This document shows positions 9,813 to 19,160 of a stretch of 64,000 nt of DNA, one piece after another. Under the pieces are notes generated by a model. The model had not been told where the DNA came from. It did no database searches and saw only the letters and a program-made list of their open reading frames with translations. Each line of letters starts with the position of its first letter. Position 1 is the first letter of the stretch. The DNA comes from Neobacillus thermocopriae (GTDB taxonomy: Bacteria; Bacillota; Bacilli; Bacillales; Cytobacillaceae). Location of the stretch: positions 1-64,000 of the forward strand of contig NZ_JAAIUV010000020.1 of assembly GCF_010975035.1 (NCBI RefSeq), given 5' to 3'. Made by a program: the position numbers and the translations under genes.

Positions 9813-10541
9813 ATGGAATATAAAAAAATTAAACCGAAAAAGATCTATGAACAAGTGGCGGAAGCGATTTATGAGATGATTCGTACCGGCGAGTTGAAGC
9901 CGGGCGACAGGCTCGATTCCGTGCAACAGCTTGCTGAAAATTTCAATGTTGGCCGGTCCGCCATCCGTGAAGCCTTGACTTCTTTACGGGCCATGGGCCT
10001 TGTTGAAATGAGGCATGGCGAGGGGACATTTGTGAAGGAATTTGAGAATGATCTTATTACCTTCCCGCTTTCCACAGCCATTTTGATGAATAAAGAGAAT
10101 ATTGCTCAATTGGTAGAAGTTCGGATGATTCTGGAGGCCGGGACTGCCGCGGCGGCGGCAAGACGCAGGACACAGGAACATCTGGAGAAATTGGAAGAAG
10201 CGCTGAAAGTGATGCTGGAGGCAAAAGGGGATGAAGAGCTCGGGGAAAAAGCTGATTTACAGTTCCATCTCACACTGGCTGAAGCGTCGCAAAATCAGAT
10301 GTTAATTTCTTTGATGCAGCATGTTTCCGGCATGATGGGGGAGACGATGCGGGAAACAAGAAGGCTTTGGCTGTTTTCGAAACAGACGACCATTGAGCGT
10401 TTATATCAGGACCATTTGGCCATCTACATGGCCGTCAAAGACCAGGATGAAGAAGTAGCCCGCCAGCGGATGCTTAACCATCTGGAAAGCGTCGATGCGA
10501 TCTTAAAAAAATATTATATGCATGCCCCCAAATCCATTTAA
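9813..10541 (+). CDS. lutR: FadR-type GntR regulator of lactate utilisation
   Basis: A 242-residue regulator with an N-terminal winged helix-turn-helix (about 8-75, including LKPGDRLDSVQQLAENFNVG and RSAIREAL) and a C-terminal all-helical FCD ligand-binding domain (about 95-230). Such proteins usually repress until a small organic acid binds. The AAAAGGAG site at about 9797 fixes the ATG start. It sits between lutP and lutA, with identical palindromic operators on both sides, and therefore is the obvious regulator of both operons and perhaps of itself. Confidence 0.88.
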   Translation: MEYKKIKPKKIYEQVAEAIYEMIRTGELKPGDRLDSVQQLAENFNVGRSAIREALTSLRAMGLVEMRHGEGTFVKEFENDLITFPLSTAILMNKENIAQLVEVRMILEAGTAAAAARRRTQEHLEKLEEALKVMLEAKGDEELGEKADLQFHLTLAEASQNQMLISLMQHVSGMMGETMRETRRLWLFSKQTTIERLYQDHLAIYMAVKDQDEEVARQRMLNHLESVDAILKKYYMHAPKSI

Positions 10542-10554
10542 ATAACGATAACGG

Positions 10555-10588
10555 AGCTGTCCTATCCATTGCTAGGACAGCTTTTTTT
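10555..10588 (+). terminator. Terminator after lutR
   Basis: AGCTGTCCTA (10555-10564) pairs perfectly with TAGGACAGCT (10573-10582), followed by a T-run. It isolates lutR from lutABC. Confidence 0.85.
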
Positions 10589-10738
10589 ATGTTTTCGACT
10601 TCGAAAGTCTAGTGATCGTATCGGTTTTTGCTCCACGTTTATATTTAAAAAATAGGTAGAATATTAAAAATATTTTATTGAAACCCCTTTCAACATGGTG
10701 TGTTTCTGTTGTAAGATATAAAATATTAATAGTGTTAA

Positions 10739-10751
10739 GTCATCAGATGAC
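10739..10751. promoter_or_regulatory. LutR-type operator 2 (upstream of lutA)
   Basis: GTCATCAGATGAC is identical to the site at 9603 except for the central base. It lies 32 bases before the lutA start, where bound LutR would block RNA polymerase. Confidence 0.82.
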
Positions 10752-10783
10752 CTGTTTATCGGTTAAAAGAGAGGAAGAAAAGG

Positions 10784-11500
10784 ATGAAAGTTACACTTTT
10801 TGCTACGTGCATCGTGGATCTATTCCAAAGCAATGTCGGAAAAGCGACGGTGGAATTGTTAGAAAGGCTTGGATGTGAAGTGGAATTTCCACCATCCCAA
10901 GTTTGTTGCGGCCAGCCTGCTTATAACAGTGGTTATGTAAAAGAAGCGAAAGAAGCGATGAAGCGGATGATTGAAACGTTTGAGCATGCGGAATACATTG
11001 TTTCTCCATCCGGTTCTTGTGCGTTTATGTTCCGAGAGTATCCCCATGTTTTCAAAGGGGATCCTGTATGGGAACCGAGGGCACAAAAACTAGCCGATAA
11101 AACATATGAACTGACCCAGTTTATTGTTGAGGTGTTGGGGATTGAGGATGTCGGGGCCCGGTTTGAAGGGAATGTTACCTATCATACCTCCTGCCACATG
11201 ACAAGGCTTCTTGGTGTCAAGGAACCGCCTATGATTCTATTAAAAAATGTCAAAGGGCTGAAGTTTACCGAATTACCAGGAAAAGAACGTTGCTGTGGAT
11301 TTGGTGGAACATTTTCCGTGAAAAATGTGGCCATTTCCGAGCAGATGGTGGATGAAAAAGTCCATCATGTCGAAGAAACGGGTGCCCAATATTTGGTTGG
11401 CGCGGATGCCGCTTGCTTGATGAATATTGGGGGCAGAATGGAACGTCTTGGGAAACCAATTAAAGTTCTGCATATTGCCGAGGTTTTGAATAGCCGTTAA
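10784..11500 (+). CDS. lutA: Lactate utilisation protein LutA
   Basis: A 238-residue protein with the two cysteine-rich CCG domains of the LutA/YkgE family: [12 protein letters not shown] in the N-terminal half and [12 protein letters not shown] in the C-terminal half. With LutB and LutC it forms the iron-sulfur complex that oxidises L-lactate to pyruvate. The length is the same as B. subtilis LutA as I recall it. The ATG follows AGAGAGGAAGAAAAGG. First gene of lutABC, directly behind LutR operator 2. Confidence 0.95.
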   Translation: MKVTLFATCIVDLFQSNVGKATVELLERLGCEVEFPPSQVCCGQPAYNSGYVKEAKEAMKRMIETFEHAEYIVSPSGSCAFMFREYPHVFKGDPVWEPRAQKLADKTYELTQFIVEVLGIEDVGARFEGNVTYHTSCHMTRLLGVKEPPMILLKNVKGLKFTELPGKERCCGFGGTFSVKNVAISEQMVDEKVHHVEETGAQYLVGADAACLMNIGGRMERLGKPIKVLHIAEVLNSR

Positions 11501-11527
11501 TTTTTTTCATAATAGGGGGAAGTACCA

Positions 11528-12955
11528 ATGGCCATGAAGATAAGCACGGAGAAATTTAATGACCGGGTCGAACAAGGAATCCATGATTCCTTCATGCGTG
11601 GTGCGGTCGCCGGGGCCCAGGACGGAATGGGGGTCAAACGACGGGTGGTGACCACGGATGAATTAAGCAACTGGGAAGACTGGCGTAACCATGCAGAAGA
11701 AATCCGCCAGCATGTCCTTGCCAATCTAGATTACTATTTGGAGCAATTAAGTGAAAATATTGCTCAACGCGGCGGCCATGTGTTTTTTGCACAAACGAAG
11801 GAAGAGGCCAATGAATATATTCGCGGTGTGGTGCAGCGGAAAAAGGCCAAAAAAATAGTCAAATCCAAGTCGATGGTTACGGAGGAAATCAGTCTGAACG
11901 CCATGCTGGAAGAGGAAGGCTGCGAGGTGGTGGAAACGGACCTTGGCGAATACATTCTTCAATTGGATGATCATGATCCGCCTTCCCATATCGTTGTACC
12001 GGCTTTGCATAAAAACAAAGAGCAGATTCGTGATGTTTTTGCCCAAAAGATCGGTTATACAAAAACATCGACACCAGAAGAGTTGGCTTACCATGCCCGC
12101 GTGACATTAAGAGAAAAGTTTTTGGAAGCGGATCTCGGCATTACCGGCTGTAATTTTGCTGTTGCGGAAACAGGATCTTTTTGTTTAGTCACAAACGAAG
12201 GAAATGCCGATTTGGTTACGGCGCTACCGAAAACCCAAATTACAGTGATGGGGATGGAGCGATTGGTTCCAACCTTCGAGGAAATGGAAGTACTGGTCAG
12301 CATGCTGACACGTAGTGCGGTTGGTCAGAAACTGACGAGTTATATTACTGTACTCACGGGTCCGAGAGAGGAGCTCGATGTGGATGGTCCGGAAGAATTT
12401 CATTTGGTGATTGTCGATAACGGACGTTCCGATATTCTCGGCACAGAGTTTCAATCGATCTTGCAGTGCATCCGTTGTGGTGCGTGCATCAATGTGTGTC
12501 CGGTGTACCGTCATATCGGCGGCCATTCGTATGGTTCGATTTATCCAGGACCGGTGGGAGCGGTTCTGTCACCATTGTTGGGTGGCTATGATGACTTTAA
12601 GGAGCTTCCATATGCTTCGACCCTTTGCGGTGCCTGTACAGAAGTATGTCCGGTGAAAATTCCGCTTCATCAGCTATTGCATAAACATCGTCAAGTGATT
12701 GTAGAAAAGGAAGGGAAAGCACCGTTTTCAGAAAAGATGTTGATGAAGGCATTTGGACTTGGAGCCGCATCGCCAGCTCTTTATAATATGGGCTCAAAAA
12801 TGGCGCCGGTCGCAATGAATCCATTTACGGTTGGGGATAAAATCTCCAAAGGACCTGGTCCGCTCAAGGCATGGACGGAAATTCGCGAATTCCCGGCACC
12901 GAATAAGGAACGATTCCGGGATTGGTTCAAAAACCGCGAAAAGGGAGGCGAATAA
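11528..12955 (+). CDS. lutB: Lactate utilisation iron-sulfur protein LutB
   Basis: A 475-residue LutB/YkgF-family protein. The N-terminal two thirds form the LUD domain. Two 4Fe-4S motifs follow, [14 protein letters not shown] at about 316 and [13 protein letters not shown] at about 366. The C-terminal DUF3390-like tail ends [14 protein letters not shown]. It is the central electron-transfer subunit of the LutABC lactate oxidase. It lies 27 bases after lutA behind a GGGGGAAG ribosome binding site. Confidence 0.95.
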   Translation: MAMKISTEKFNDRVEQGIHDSFMRGAVAGAQDGMGVKRRVVTTDELSNWEDWRNHAEEIRQHVLANLDYYLEQLSENIAQRGGHVFFAQTKEEANEYIRGVVQRKKAKKIVKSKSMVTEEISLNAMLEEEGCEVVETDLGEYILQLDDHDPPSHIVVPALHKNKEQIRDVFAQKIGYTKTSTPEELAYHARVTLREKFLEADLGITGCNFAVAETGSFCLVTNEGNADLVTALPKTQITVMGMERLVPTFEEMEVLVSMLTRSAVGQKLTSYITVLTGPREELDVDGPEEFHLVIVDNGRSDILGTEFQSILQCIRCGACINVCPVYRHIGGHSYGSIYPGPVGAVLSPLLGGYDDFKELPYASTLCGACTEVCPVKIPLHQLLHKHRQVIVEKEGKAPFSEKMLMKAFGLGAASPALYNMGSKMAPVAMNPFTVGDKISKGPGPLKAWTEIREFPAPNKERFRDWFKNREKGGE

Positions 12956-12957
12956 AT

Positions 12958-13683
12958 ATGGCAAAGATCGGGACGATTCACAATCGGGATTCATTTTTAA
13001 ATAAAATCTCAAAAAGCTTAAATCGGCCACGTTTGACTGGCCCCATTCCACGTCCTGAGTGGAAATATCAGCCTCAGCATGAGGTGTTTAAAGGCGCGAG
13101 TCCGGATGAGCTGCTCGACATCATGAAGGTTCATTGCCAAAAGATTCATACGAACTTGTATGAGACCGATCTGAAAGGATTGCCGGATGTATTAAATGAA
13201 GTGGTGGAAGGATATGGTGGCGGTCCAGTGGTCATTAGTAAAGACGAGCGTTTTTCTGAGTGGGGGCTCGATTCTTTACTAAAGAAGGAATGGCCTTCCC
13301 GTGATATGGCTGTGTTCGAATGGGATTATACATTAGGAGATGAAAATGTACGCCGTGCGGAACAGGCCAATGTCGGCATCACCATCAGTGAAATCACCTT
13401 AGCTGAGTCAGCCACGGTCGTTCTCTTTTCTGACAAAGACCACGGTCGGACCATCAACTTCCTGCCGGCTACGTCTATTATGCTCATTCCAAAAAGCACT
13501 TTGGTTCCGCGCTTCACCCAGGCAGCCGTGAAAATGCGGGAAATCCACCAACAGACAGGTCGCGTTGCCTCCTGCATCAATTTCATCACCGGCCCAAGTA
13601 ACTCTGCCGACATCGAATTAAACCTAGTTGTAGGCGTACATGGCCCTATTAAAGCCAGCTACATCGTTATTCATGACCTATAG
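12958..13683 (+). CDS. lutC: Lactate utilisation protein LutC
   Basis: A 241-residue LUD-domain protein of the LutC/YkgG family, third subunit of the lactate oxidase. The start at 12958 is preferred because AAGGGAGGCG stands 9 bases before it. The frame also contains an ATG at 12922, but that lies inside lutB without a ribosome binding site. The conserved C-terminus SCINFITGPSNSADIE and the final VHGP are present. It follows the lutB stop by two bases. Confidence 0.94.
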   Translation: MAKIGTIHNRDSFLNKISKSLNRPRLTGPIPRPEWKYQPQHEVFKGASPDELLDIMKVHCQKIHTNLYETDLKGLPDVLNEVVEGYGGGPVVISKDERFSEWGLDSLLKKEWPSRDMAVFEWDYTLGDENVRRAEQANVGITISEITLAESATVVLFSDKDHGRTINFLPATSIMLIPKSTLVPRFTQAAVKMREIHQQTGRVASCINFITGPSNSADIELNLVVGVHGPIKASYIVIHDL

Positions 13684-13714
13684 GGGTGCTACTGGTTGGA
13701 ATAGGGAATAGATT

Positions 13715-13746
13715 AAGCCGAGAAAGGAGAGCTTTCTCGGCTTTTG
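13715..13746 (+). terminator. Terminator after lutABC
   Basis: AAGCCGAGAAAG and CTTTCTCGGCTT form a perfect 12-bp stem with a 5-base loop, followed by TTT. Confidence 0.85.
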
Positions 13747-13906
13747 ATGTATATCCGGCATTTCTATTTTAAACTGACTGCTATCTATCAAAGTTTACGA
13801 GTATTAGGATTGAAACATCATAATTTTTCCATAATATATAATTTTATCCAATTATTTTACAATTTCGTGTAAAATAGAGTTAGAAACTCTATGTTGGAGG
13901 AATGAT

Positions 13907-13993
13907 ATGTCATTAAATATATTCATACCAATATTGATATTAGCCTTCATTATTGGTGTAGTCTTCTTTTTCGTTAAGTTATTTAAAAAGTAG
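13907..13993 (+). CDS. 28-residue single-span membrane peptide
   Basis: This short gene has an excellent ribosome binding site, TTGGAGG, six bases before its ATG. It encodes 28 residues that are almost entirely one hydrophobic helix (about residues 5-23) ending in a basic tail KLFKK. A terminator hairpin follows at 14030, and the promoter-like AT-rich DNA before it is separate from the lut terminator, so it looks like an independent small gene. The function is unknown; membrane peptides of this kind often modulate larger membrane proteins. Confidence 0.65.
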   Translation: MSLNIFIPILILAFIIGVVFFFVKLFKK

Positions 13994-14029
13994 ATGTAAG
14001 TGCCATTCCACTATACCGAGGCAAGTTGA

Positions 14030-14066
14030 GAGGAAACCATTCAAATGGAGATTCCTCATTTTTTTA
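14030..14066 (+). terminator. Terminator after the 28-residue gene
   Basis: GAGGAA..CCAT pairs with ATGG..TTCCTC, with small internal bulges, and is followed by ATTTTTTT. Confidence 0.7.
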
Positions 14067-14189
14067 TAAACATTAACATTCCCGTTTTGCCTTTTCCCCC
14101 GATTGGGAAACTAGTAATCTTTCTGCATTTGGAATCTTTCCCCTTTCTGTTCATATAGTGTAGTAAGACGAGCTGGAAGGGTGAATGGA

Positions 14190-14519
14190 ATGGTGTTGGT
14201 GACCATTTTGGACTACTTAATCAGTCAGCGGCTAAAACACAGCATGGTAATAGACCATAGGGAGGTGTTAAAGAATATCACGCTAGAATTCTATCAAATG
14301 AAAAATCAATTCTGCTTCCTATACACGGAACAGGGACATGAACTGAAATTACCTGTACCTTCCTATCCAAGAATTTGGCTGGAATCGTTAGGAAGGGAAG
14401 CGACAGATCACGAAGAAATGAAGAAGTGTTTAAAAGAACTGGATACAAAAAAGCCCTATAGTGTTTTTTTGATAAATGATCAAGGGGGACGAGTCTATGG
14501 GTTCCACGAAATTGGGTGA
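14190..14519 (+). CDS. Hypothetical protein, 109 residues
   Basis: A soluble protein with no family I recognise. A GTG at 14181 is also possible (112 residues), but it would touch the GGAAGG ribosome binding site at 14174, so the ATG at 14190 is preferred. The sequence is rich in charged residues and ends in a segment that could form beta-strands (YSVFLINDQGGRVYGFHEIG). It lies alone between the small membrane gene and comK. No helix-turn-helix or metal-binding motif was seen. Confidence 0.5.
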   Translation: MVLVTILDYLISQRLKHSMVIDHREVLKNITLEFYQMKNQFCFLYTEQGHELKLPVPSYPRIWLESLGREATDHEEMKKCLKELDTKKPYSVFLINDQGGRVYGFHEIG

Positions 14520-14742
14520 CCATGGGGGCGAATTGGTTTGTCAGCGCTATAGGAAGAAAAGAGGGAATTCATGAAACCGCCCCAATGGTATGGTGATTTT
14601 GTTATATGAGTAGTAGAAAATGGTCTTTACAAGATGTTCGGTCTCTTGCTACTACTATCAAGAGTTCCTATTATTGGAGAAACCCTTTACATTTCTTATG
14701 TATGATGTCCTTCCTTGTTGCGGTGATATGGATACACATGGT

Positions 14743-15213
14743 TTAATGGGATGGCGTTTTTCCCAGGATTAGTTTGATTAATTGCTCGGCATTTTGCAGT
14801 TTCGTGTTAAAGGAAGAAAGCCGGCATGGAACTTTGAGATCAAATCCGTTACTAAATGTGATGATGGTGTGGTTTACGTTTCCTTTCGTTCTTTTGATGT
14901 GATCGGGGTTAAACCAAATGGTTTCTGGGTTGTTCGCTGATTTGGTTGGAAACACACAAATTTTGTATATCGGATTGACGATGAATGGACACATCGGAAT
15001 ATTTCCAAGATGCCATTTTGCCGATTCTATTGCTCCTTTTAAACTAAAGCCAATACTTCGGATACTGTCTGATAGAATTTCCAGTGGGGACTGATCTACT
15101 ATAAACATGCGATTGTTCTCCCGTACAAGGGAACAAAGCTTACCAAATCGGTCATGGTAACCTGTCATATACATAAAATTTTCATTGATAATATAATTTT
15201 TTTCGATATTCAA
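14743..15213 (-). CDS. comK: ComK-family competence transcription factor
   Basis: The 156-residue protein is recognisable as ComK from YMTGYHDRFGKLCSLVREN, the SLKGAIESAKWHLG segment and the core CPFIVNPIYKICVFPTKS-(gap)-ETIWFNPDHI. ComK binds AT boxes of the AAAA-N5-TTTT type and switches on DNA uptake and recombination genes. It is shorter than the roughly 190-residue B. subtilis protein, mainly at the C-terminus, like the shorter ComK2 paralogs of some bacilli. It starts with TTG behind GGAGAGG. The gene upstream on the same strand encodes a sigma factor. Confidence 0.85.
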   Translation of the reverse strand: MNIEKNYIINENFMYMTGYHDRFGKLCSLVRENNRMFIVDQSPLEILSDSIRSIGFSLKGAIESAKWHLGNIPMCPFIVNPIYKICVFPTKSANNPETIWFNPDHIKRTKGNVNHTIITFSNGFDLKVPCRLSSFNTKLQNAEQLIKLILGKTPSH

Positions 15214-15676
15214 TGCGAACCTCTCCTTATGGTCTAGTTTGAATAAAGGTGGAAAAAAGATATACTATCAAAATTTAGATGCTATCTTACCCAAAACTAA
15301 GAATACCGTCCTGTTCAGACCACTTACTCATAGTTTGTTCCAAACAAGCTGCTTCACATTTTCCTCACCTCCCTTATAATAAAACGCTTACATTGTTTAT
15401 AAAAATCTTTCCTCTTATAAAGAGGACAGGGATTTTTTGCTCAAGCCATTTCTATGGATGAAAAATAGTCAGATGAGATATGGAAAAACAGTGATGTTGT
15501 CTGGGGTGTCAGAGTGGAAAGGGGGAATGTCACTGTTATCATTATATTGTCATAACTTCTATCAAAAATTTTAACACAAAAAATTACAAAATTGGCACTA
15601 ATTTGTTGCAAAATTCTTAACATTTTGTGTCAAAAGTAGCAGTGAAAAATACCTATATTGTTTGTTGTTGAAAAAT
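15214..15676 (-). promoter_or_regulatory. Long comK upstream region
   Basis: These 463 bases separate the sigma-factor stop from comK. They are AT-rich with many A and T runs, but I could not find a clean pair of AAAA-N5-TTTT boxes. A small hairpin, CCTCTT-ATA-AAGAGG, lies at 15411-15425, and a weak cre-like sequence (12 of 14) at 15379-15392. No convincing gene is contained. Confidence 0.4.
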
Positions 15677-16156
15677 CTATGATTCGCTTATCCATTTCTT
15701 TAATTTTACGATGGCTTTTGATCGCCACTGTTTGACCGCAGAAACAGAGACATTTTCTTTTTCTGCTATTTCTTTCAAGGTCAAGCCCATCTGCATGTGG
15801 TAGGATAGCCATTTTCTTTGGTTTAGGGATAGGATGTGGCGACTGTCAATGAGAAGTTCTTTTTCGATGAATGGATTTGAAGAATCAGAAGCCACCTCCC
15901 AAAATTCCTCTTTTGGGCAGAAATAATGGTCGCTTTCTTTTGCTTGTTTTCTCAATTCATCTAGTAATCTACCTTTCATAAACGTATAGGCATAACTACT
16001 AAAACTTCCTTTTTCCGTTTCATAGCGCTCGCTCGCCTCCCAAAGGGCAATCAGGGCGAGTTGATAGAATTCATCCTTGTTGTAGAGGTGGAGGGAGTGG
16101 ATAATCTTATGGATCATCGGCTCGTACTGTTCGACGATTTTTTCAAAGCTTTCCAA
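15677..16156 (-). CDS. Small sigma-70 family factor (two-domain)
   Basis: A 159-residue protein with sigma region 2 (about 8-70: MIHKIIHSLHLYNKDEFYQL then GSFSSYAYTFMKGRLLDELRK) and region 4 (about 108-155: LTLKEIAEKENVSVSAVKQW). Regions 1 and 3 are missing. The layout resembles ComX/SigH-like and ECF-type factors, but no cognate anti-sigma gene is adjacent. The TTG start follows AAAGGA with 8-base spacing. It lies upstream of comK on the same strand, so a role in competence is attractive but unproven. Confidence 0.8.
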   Translation of the reverse strand: MESFEKIVEQYEPMIHKIIHSLHLYNKDEFYQLALIALWEASERYETEKGSFSSYAYTFMKGRLLDELRKQAKESDHYFCPKEEFWEVASDSSNPFIEKELLIDSRHILSLNQRKWLSYHMQMGLTLKEIAEKENVSVSAVKQWRSKAIVKLKKWISES

Positions 16157-16380
16157 GTGTTAGGTCCTTTCAGGAAAGCGCGCTTAGCCAGTGAATTCCC
16201 GGGTATTTCCACCATACCGGATTTAGCTGTTTCCATCGAACGGTACCATTTCACATTTGGAGAAGAAAACGCTCTTGATTTCACGAATTTACCATTCGAA
16301 ATTCAAATTTAACGCCGATTTTTTTCATTTCGAGAAGATTTGATAGAAAAAGAAGGAGAGAATGAGGTGTTGACAAGCAT

Positions 16381-16403
16381 AAAAAAAGCGGACAAAGTCC
16401 GCA
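16381..16403 (-). terminator. Terminator of the ABC/lipoprotein operon
   Basis: GCGGAC-AAA-GTCCGC followed on the minus strand by seven T's, directly behind the permease stop. Confidence 0.85.
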
Positions 16404-17597
16404 TTATTCAAATTCTTTTCCTTTTTTAAGTAGTTCGATCATCGATAACGAGCTCATCTTCTTGACGCCTAATAAGTAGACGAAAGCTAAGGTAATGAGC
16501 AGGATGAGGAAGTCGAGTCCGATGATGATCAAGAAATAGGAAAAACTGATCGGAATCCATTTAAAGAGATAGCTAATCAAATAGAGTAGGACAGTGATAA
16601 GGAAGATCCTACCGAGAATTCGGGTCAGTAATCGGGTGTAAATGCTCGAAATAGACGTTGTTTCGTATCCTATCAATTTCAGAATCGCCATTTCTTTTCT
16701 TTGGATTCTCATAAAATTTACCATGAGTAAAATGGCTGTGATAATAGAAATGATGAGAAATACGATTCCTAGAATGATCAGGATCATCTGGGCTGAACTA
16801 ATATTGGCTGAAAAATTTTCAAAGCTATTAAAAGTATAGCTGGTGAAATAGTTATGGTTTTTTAATAATTCCCCAATGGTATCAACATCTTTGATGTCCT
16901 TTACATATACTATTACTTTATCTAAATGCGATTGCTCTATGTATTCAAAACTATTTGGCGAGTTTTTGAACATCGTTTTCAAGAATTGATGTGCCTCTTG
17001 TTCATTGACATAGGCCTGGTAGTTATTCGGAATGGAATGGATAAGGATCGCATTTTCATTGGTTGCCCCTTGTTCGGCTGTCAATGTGACATCCGCTGTT
17101 TCATTAGATGAAAAACCTCCGTCTTTTTCCTCAATCACAGGGAGTTTAATTTGAATTTCTTTCGCATCCGCTTTTGGTAGACAAATATGGTTGTCTCTTA
17201 ATGTACAATTTTCACTTATTAGAAAGGCTAGTTCTTCACTTAGGCCCATCAGTGAAATGCCGGTTTCTAAAGAGTGGTCAAAGACCGTCGGTAAAATATA
17301 AATAGGATAGGCTTTTGCCTTATTGTCTAGTCCCTTTTTTTTCAAGAGGGTATTAATGCTTTGTACATCCTGAAGCTCAATTTGTGTGGAATTGCCTTGT
17401 TCGGCTTTTCCGTCTACATGAATGACTTTGACATTATTGTTCGTCAAATAATCTCTGTTGATCATGTAGTATTGATTCGCCAAGTAGGAGAACATCAAGT
17501 TGATCATCGTTAGGGACACTACTAGGATGATGACCGAAATGGTAAGGTAGCGGTGTGTTTTCTTCCGCAGGATCTTCACAACTAAGTTTTTATTCAT
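16404..17597 (-). CDS. FtsX/MacB-like ABC transporter permease
   Basis: A 397-residue membrane protein with one N-terminal span (about 17-40), a large extracytoplasmic domain (about 45-260) and three C-terminal spans (about 270-390), the MacB/FtsX topology. Such permeases move or release peptides, lipoproteins or antibiotics with a cytoplasmic ATPase. The start overlaps the end of the ATPase gene by 8 bases. It is the last gene of a four-gene set with a secreted protein and a lipoprotein, which suggests export of, or protection against, that secreted product. Confidence 0.8.
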   Translation of the reverse strand: MNKNLVVKILRKKTHRYLTISVIILVVSLTMINLMFSYLANQYYMINRDYLTNNNVKVIHVDGKAEQGNSTQIELQDVQSINTLLKKKGLDNKAKAYPIYILPTVFDHSLETGISLMGLSEELAFLISENCTLRDNHICLPKADAKEIQIKLPVIEEKDGGFSSNETADVTLTAEQGATNENAILIHSIPNNYQAYVNEQEAHQFLKTMFKNSPNSFEYIEQSHLDKVIVYVKDIKDVDTIGELLKNHNYFTSYTFNSFENFSANISSAQMILIILGIVFLIISIITAILLMVNFMRIQRKEMAILKLIGYETTSISSIYTRLLTRILGRIFLITVLLYLISYLFKWIPISFSYFLIIIGLDFLILLITLAFVYLLGVKKMSSLSMIELLKKGKEFE

Positions 17598-18195
17598 GCA
17601 AATGACCTCTTTCTAGGTATAACGTGATGTCGGCATATTCTTTCACTAATGGATCATGTGTGGTCACAATGATCAGCTTTTCTTTAGAGAGCTGTAGCAA
17701 TAATTTCAATAAATCGCTTTTTAAATCATGGTCAATACTTGCTGTCGGCTCGTCTAACAGAATGACATCAGGGACGTTTAGTAGGGCTCGCGCTAGTGAC
17801 ACCCGCTGTTTTTCTCCTCCAGATAGGACGGATACTTTTTTATCGATGAGCTGCTCAATGCTCAGCTTCTTGCAGGTGTCAAGGATGAGTGAATCATATT
17901 CACTTACTTTCTTGTTGGTAAGATTAAGTTTCAGATATAGATTTTCTCTCACCGTAATATTGGTTAAAAGCATATGCTCTTGCATTACATATTCTAGTCC
18001 ATGATAAGAGGAGTGGATCCGGCCGCTGTCTGGTGTATCAAAACCGGCGATTAGGTTTAATAAGGTTGATTTTCCACTGCCACTAATGCCATAGATAGCA
18101 TATAAACCTGTTTGGCTAAAAGTGTAATTCACATCTGACAGTACATGATGGGTGTAATGTTTGTTTATGTTTTCTAGTTTTAATGCGACACTCAT
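17590..18195 (-). CDS. ABC transporter ATP-binding protein
   Basis: A 201-residue ATPase with Walker A GISGSGKST (about 36-44), signature LSGGEKQR, Walker B VILLDEPT and the switch His in IIVTTHDP. The size and sequence fit the MacB/LolD class that pairs with FtsX-like permeases. It starts 4 bases after the lipoprotein stop, behind AGGGGAC, and overlaps the permease gene, so the three are co-translated. Confidence 0.9.
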   Translation of the reverse strand: MSVALKLENINKHYTHHVLSDVNYTFSQTGLYAIYGISGSGKSTLLNLIAGFDTPDSGRIHSSYHGLEYVMQEHMLLTNITVRENLYLKLNLTNKKVSEYDSLILDTCKKLSIEQLIDKKVSVLSGGEKQRVSLARALLNVPDVILLDEPTASIDHDLKSDLLKLLLQLSKEKLIIVTTHDPLVKEYADITLYLERGHLHE

Positions 18196-18199
18196 GTTT

Positions 18200-19078
18200 T
18201 TAGTCCCCTAACTTTTCCATTTTTCCTTCGCTGTAGATTCGTACTTCGGATGACTTTTCGTCAAAACCGATAAACTTGTTTCCTGATAAGAGAAGTTGTT
18301 TGTCTTTGACGGCCCTAACTTCGTAATTTCCTATGTCATCGACTTCTAGAATATATTGATCCCCGACGACCCATGCTAATACGGTCTTAGGTTGAAGTTT
18401 GGTTAAGACTTGTTTGCCACAATACAAGGTTTGATCTTTCATGTAGCATACGTCTTCATAGAGGGTGCTGAGATTTTGAGTTACATCCTTGGCAATGAGT
18501 TCAAATTTTGACAGGTTGATGTTTGTTTTGTATAAATTTTGGACACCATCTTCATGTAATAAGGTGTACATTTGATCATTGGCAGAAATACCGATGCCAA
18601 AGATTTTTTTTGTTTTTTCATTTTGTTTCGTTGGAAGCTGTTCTAGTTGATTCTTTTTTAAATGAAAGAGTCCTATAAATTTTTGCTTATCACCATCGTA
18701 ATCCATCACTGCGAAAATAGGTTCATCTTTGACATAAGCAAAGGGAAAGATGGCTTCGGTTTTACTAGGATGGACATATATCGTTTCTAGTCGTTCGTTG
18801 ACTCTTTTCATAATCTTAAATTCTGAAGTGACGGAGTTCCCATAGGTAATGTATTGATCGTATTTACTAAGCCTGTATTGAAAATCATTTTCTTTTGTGC
18901 TGATTTTTCCTGTCCGCTGCATGGAGGTTGTGTCATAGGTGATGTATTCCACCCCATCATATACAAGAATACAGTTTTCCTGTGAACAGCCTAAAAACTC
19001 CTCTGTTCCACTTGAATCCTGGCTGCAGCCAAATAATGTTAGAATCATCCCCAAAATGATGGCTAATTGTTTTTTCAT
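18200..19078 (-). CDS. Lipoprotein linked to the ABC transporter
   Basis: Starting at the ATG at 19078, preceded by GGGGGAAC, the protein has 292 residues. An in-frame start at 19099 has no such site. It begins with a signal peptide and lipobox LTLFGC, so it should be anchored on the outer face of the membrane. The rest shows repeated short beta-rich blocks (YITYGNSV, PIFAVMDYDGDK, MYTLLHEDG), reminiscent of a beta-propeller, though no family is assigned. Position suggests a binding or immunity component for the neighbouring transporter and secreted protein. Confidence 0.7.
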   Translation of the reverse strand: MKKQLAIILGMILTLFGCSQDSSGTEEFLGCSQENCILVYDGVEYITYDTTSMQRTGKISTKENDFQYRLSKYDQYITYGNSVTSEFKIMKRVNERLETIYVHPSKTEAIFPFAYVKDEPIFAVMDYDGDKQKFIGLFHLKKNQLEQLPTKQNEKTKKIFGIGISANDQMYTLLHEDGVQNLYKTNINLSKFELIAKDVTQNLSTLYEDVCYMKDQTLYCGKQVLTKLQPKTVLAWVVGDQYILEVDDIGNYEVRAVKDKQLLLSGNKFIGFDEKSSEVRIYSEGKMEKLGD

Positions 19079-19099
19079 GATTGTTCCCCCAAATACCAA

Positions 19100-19136
19100 G
19101 GGACGGTTCTACGGCTGGAAGCACAAGAACCGCCCC
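19100..19136 (-). other. Intercistronic hairpin before the lipoprotein gene
   Basis: GGGACGGTTCT and AGAACCGCCCC form a near-perfect stem (one mismatch) with a 15-base loop. No T-run follows, so it is a candidate leaky terminator or RNA-stability element separating a strongly expressed secreted protein from its transporter genes. Confidence 0.55.
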
Positions 19137-19160
19137 TGTGAAATTGTCATTTGAATAGAA

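Noticed and set aside
15379-15392. cre-like sequence upstream of comK
   Set aside because: It matches 12 of 14 positions but both mismatches are in conserved bases, and no promoter context or biological reason supports it strongly.
16061-16312. 83-codon plus-strand frame over the sigma-factor start
   Set aside because: Its first part is the antisense of the sigma gene and no ribosome binding site supports it.
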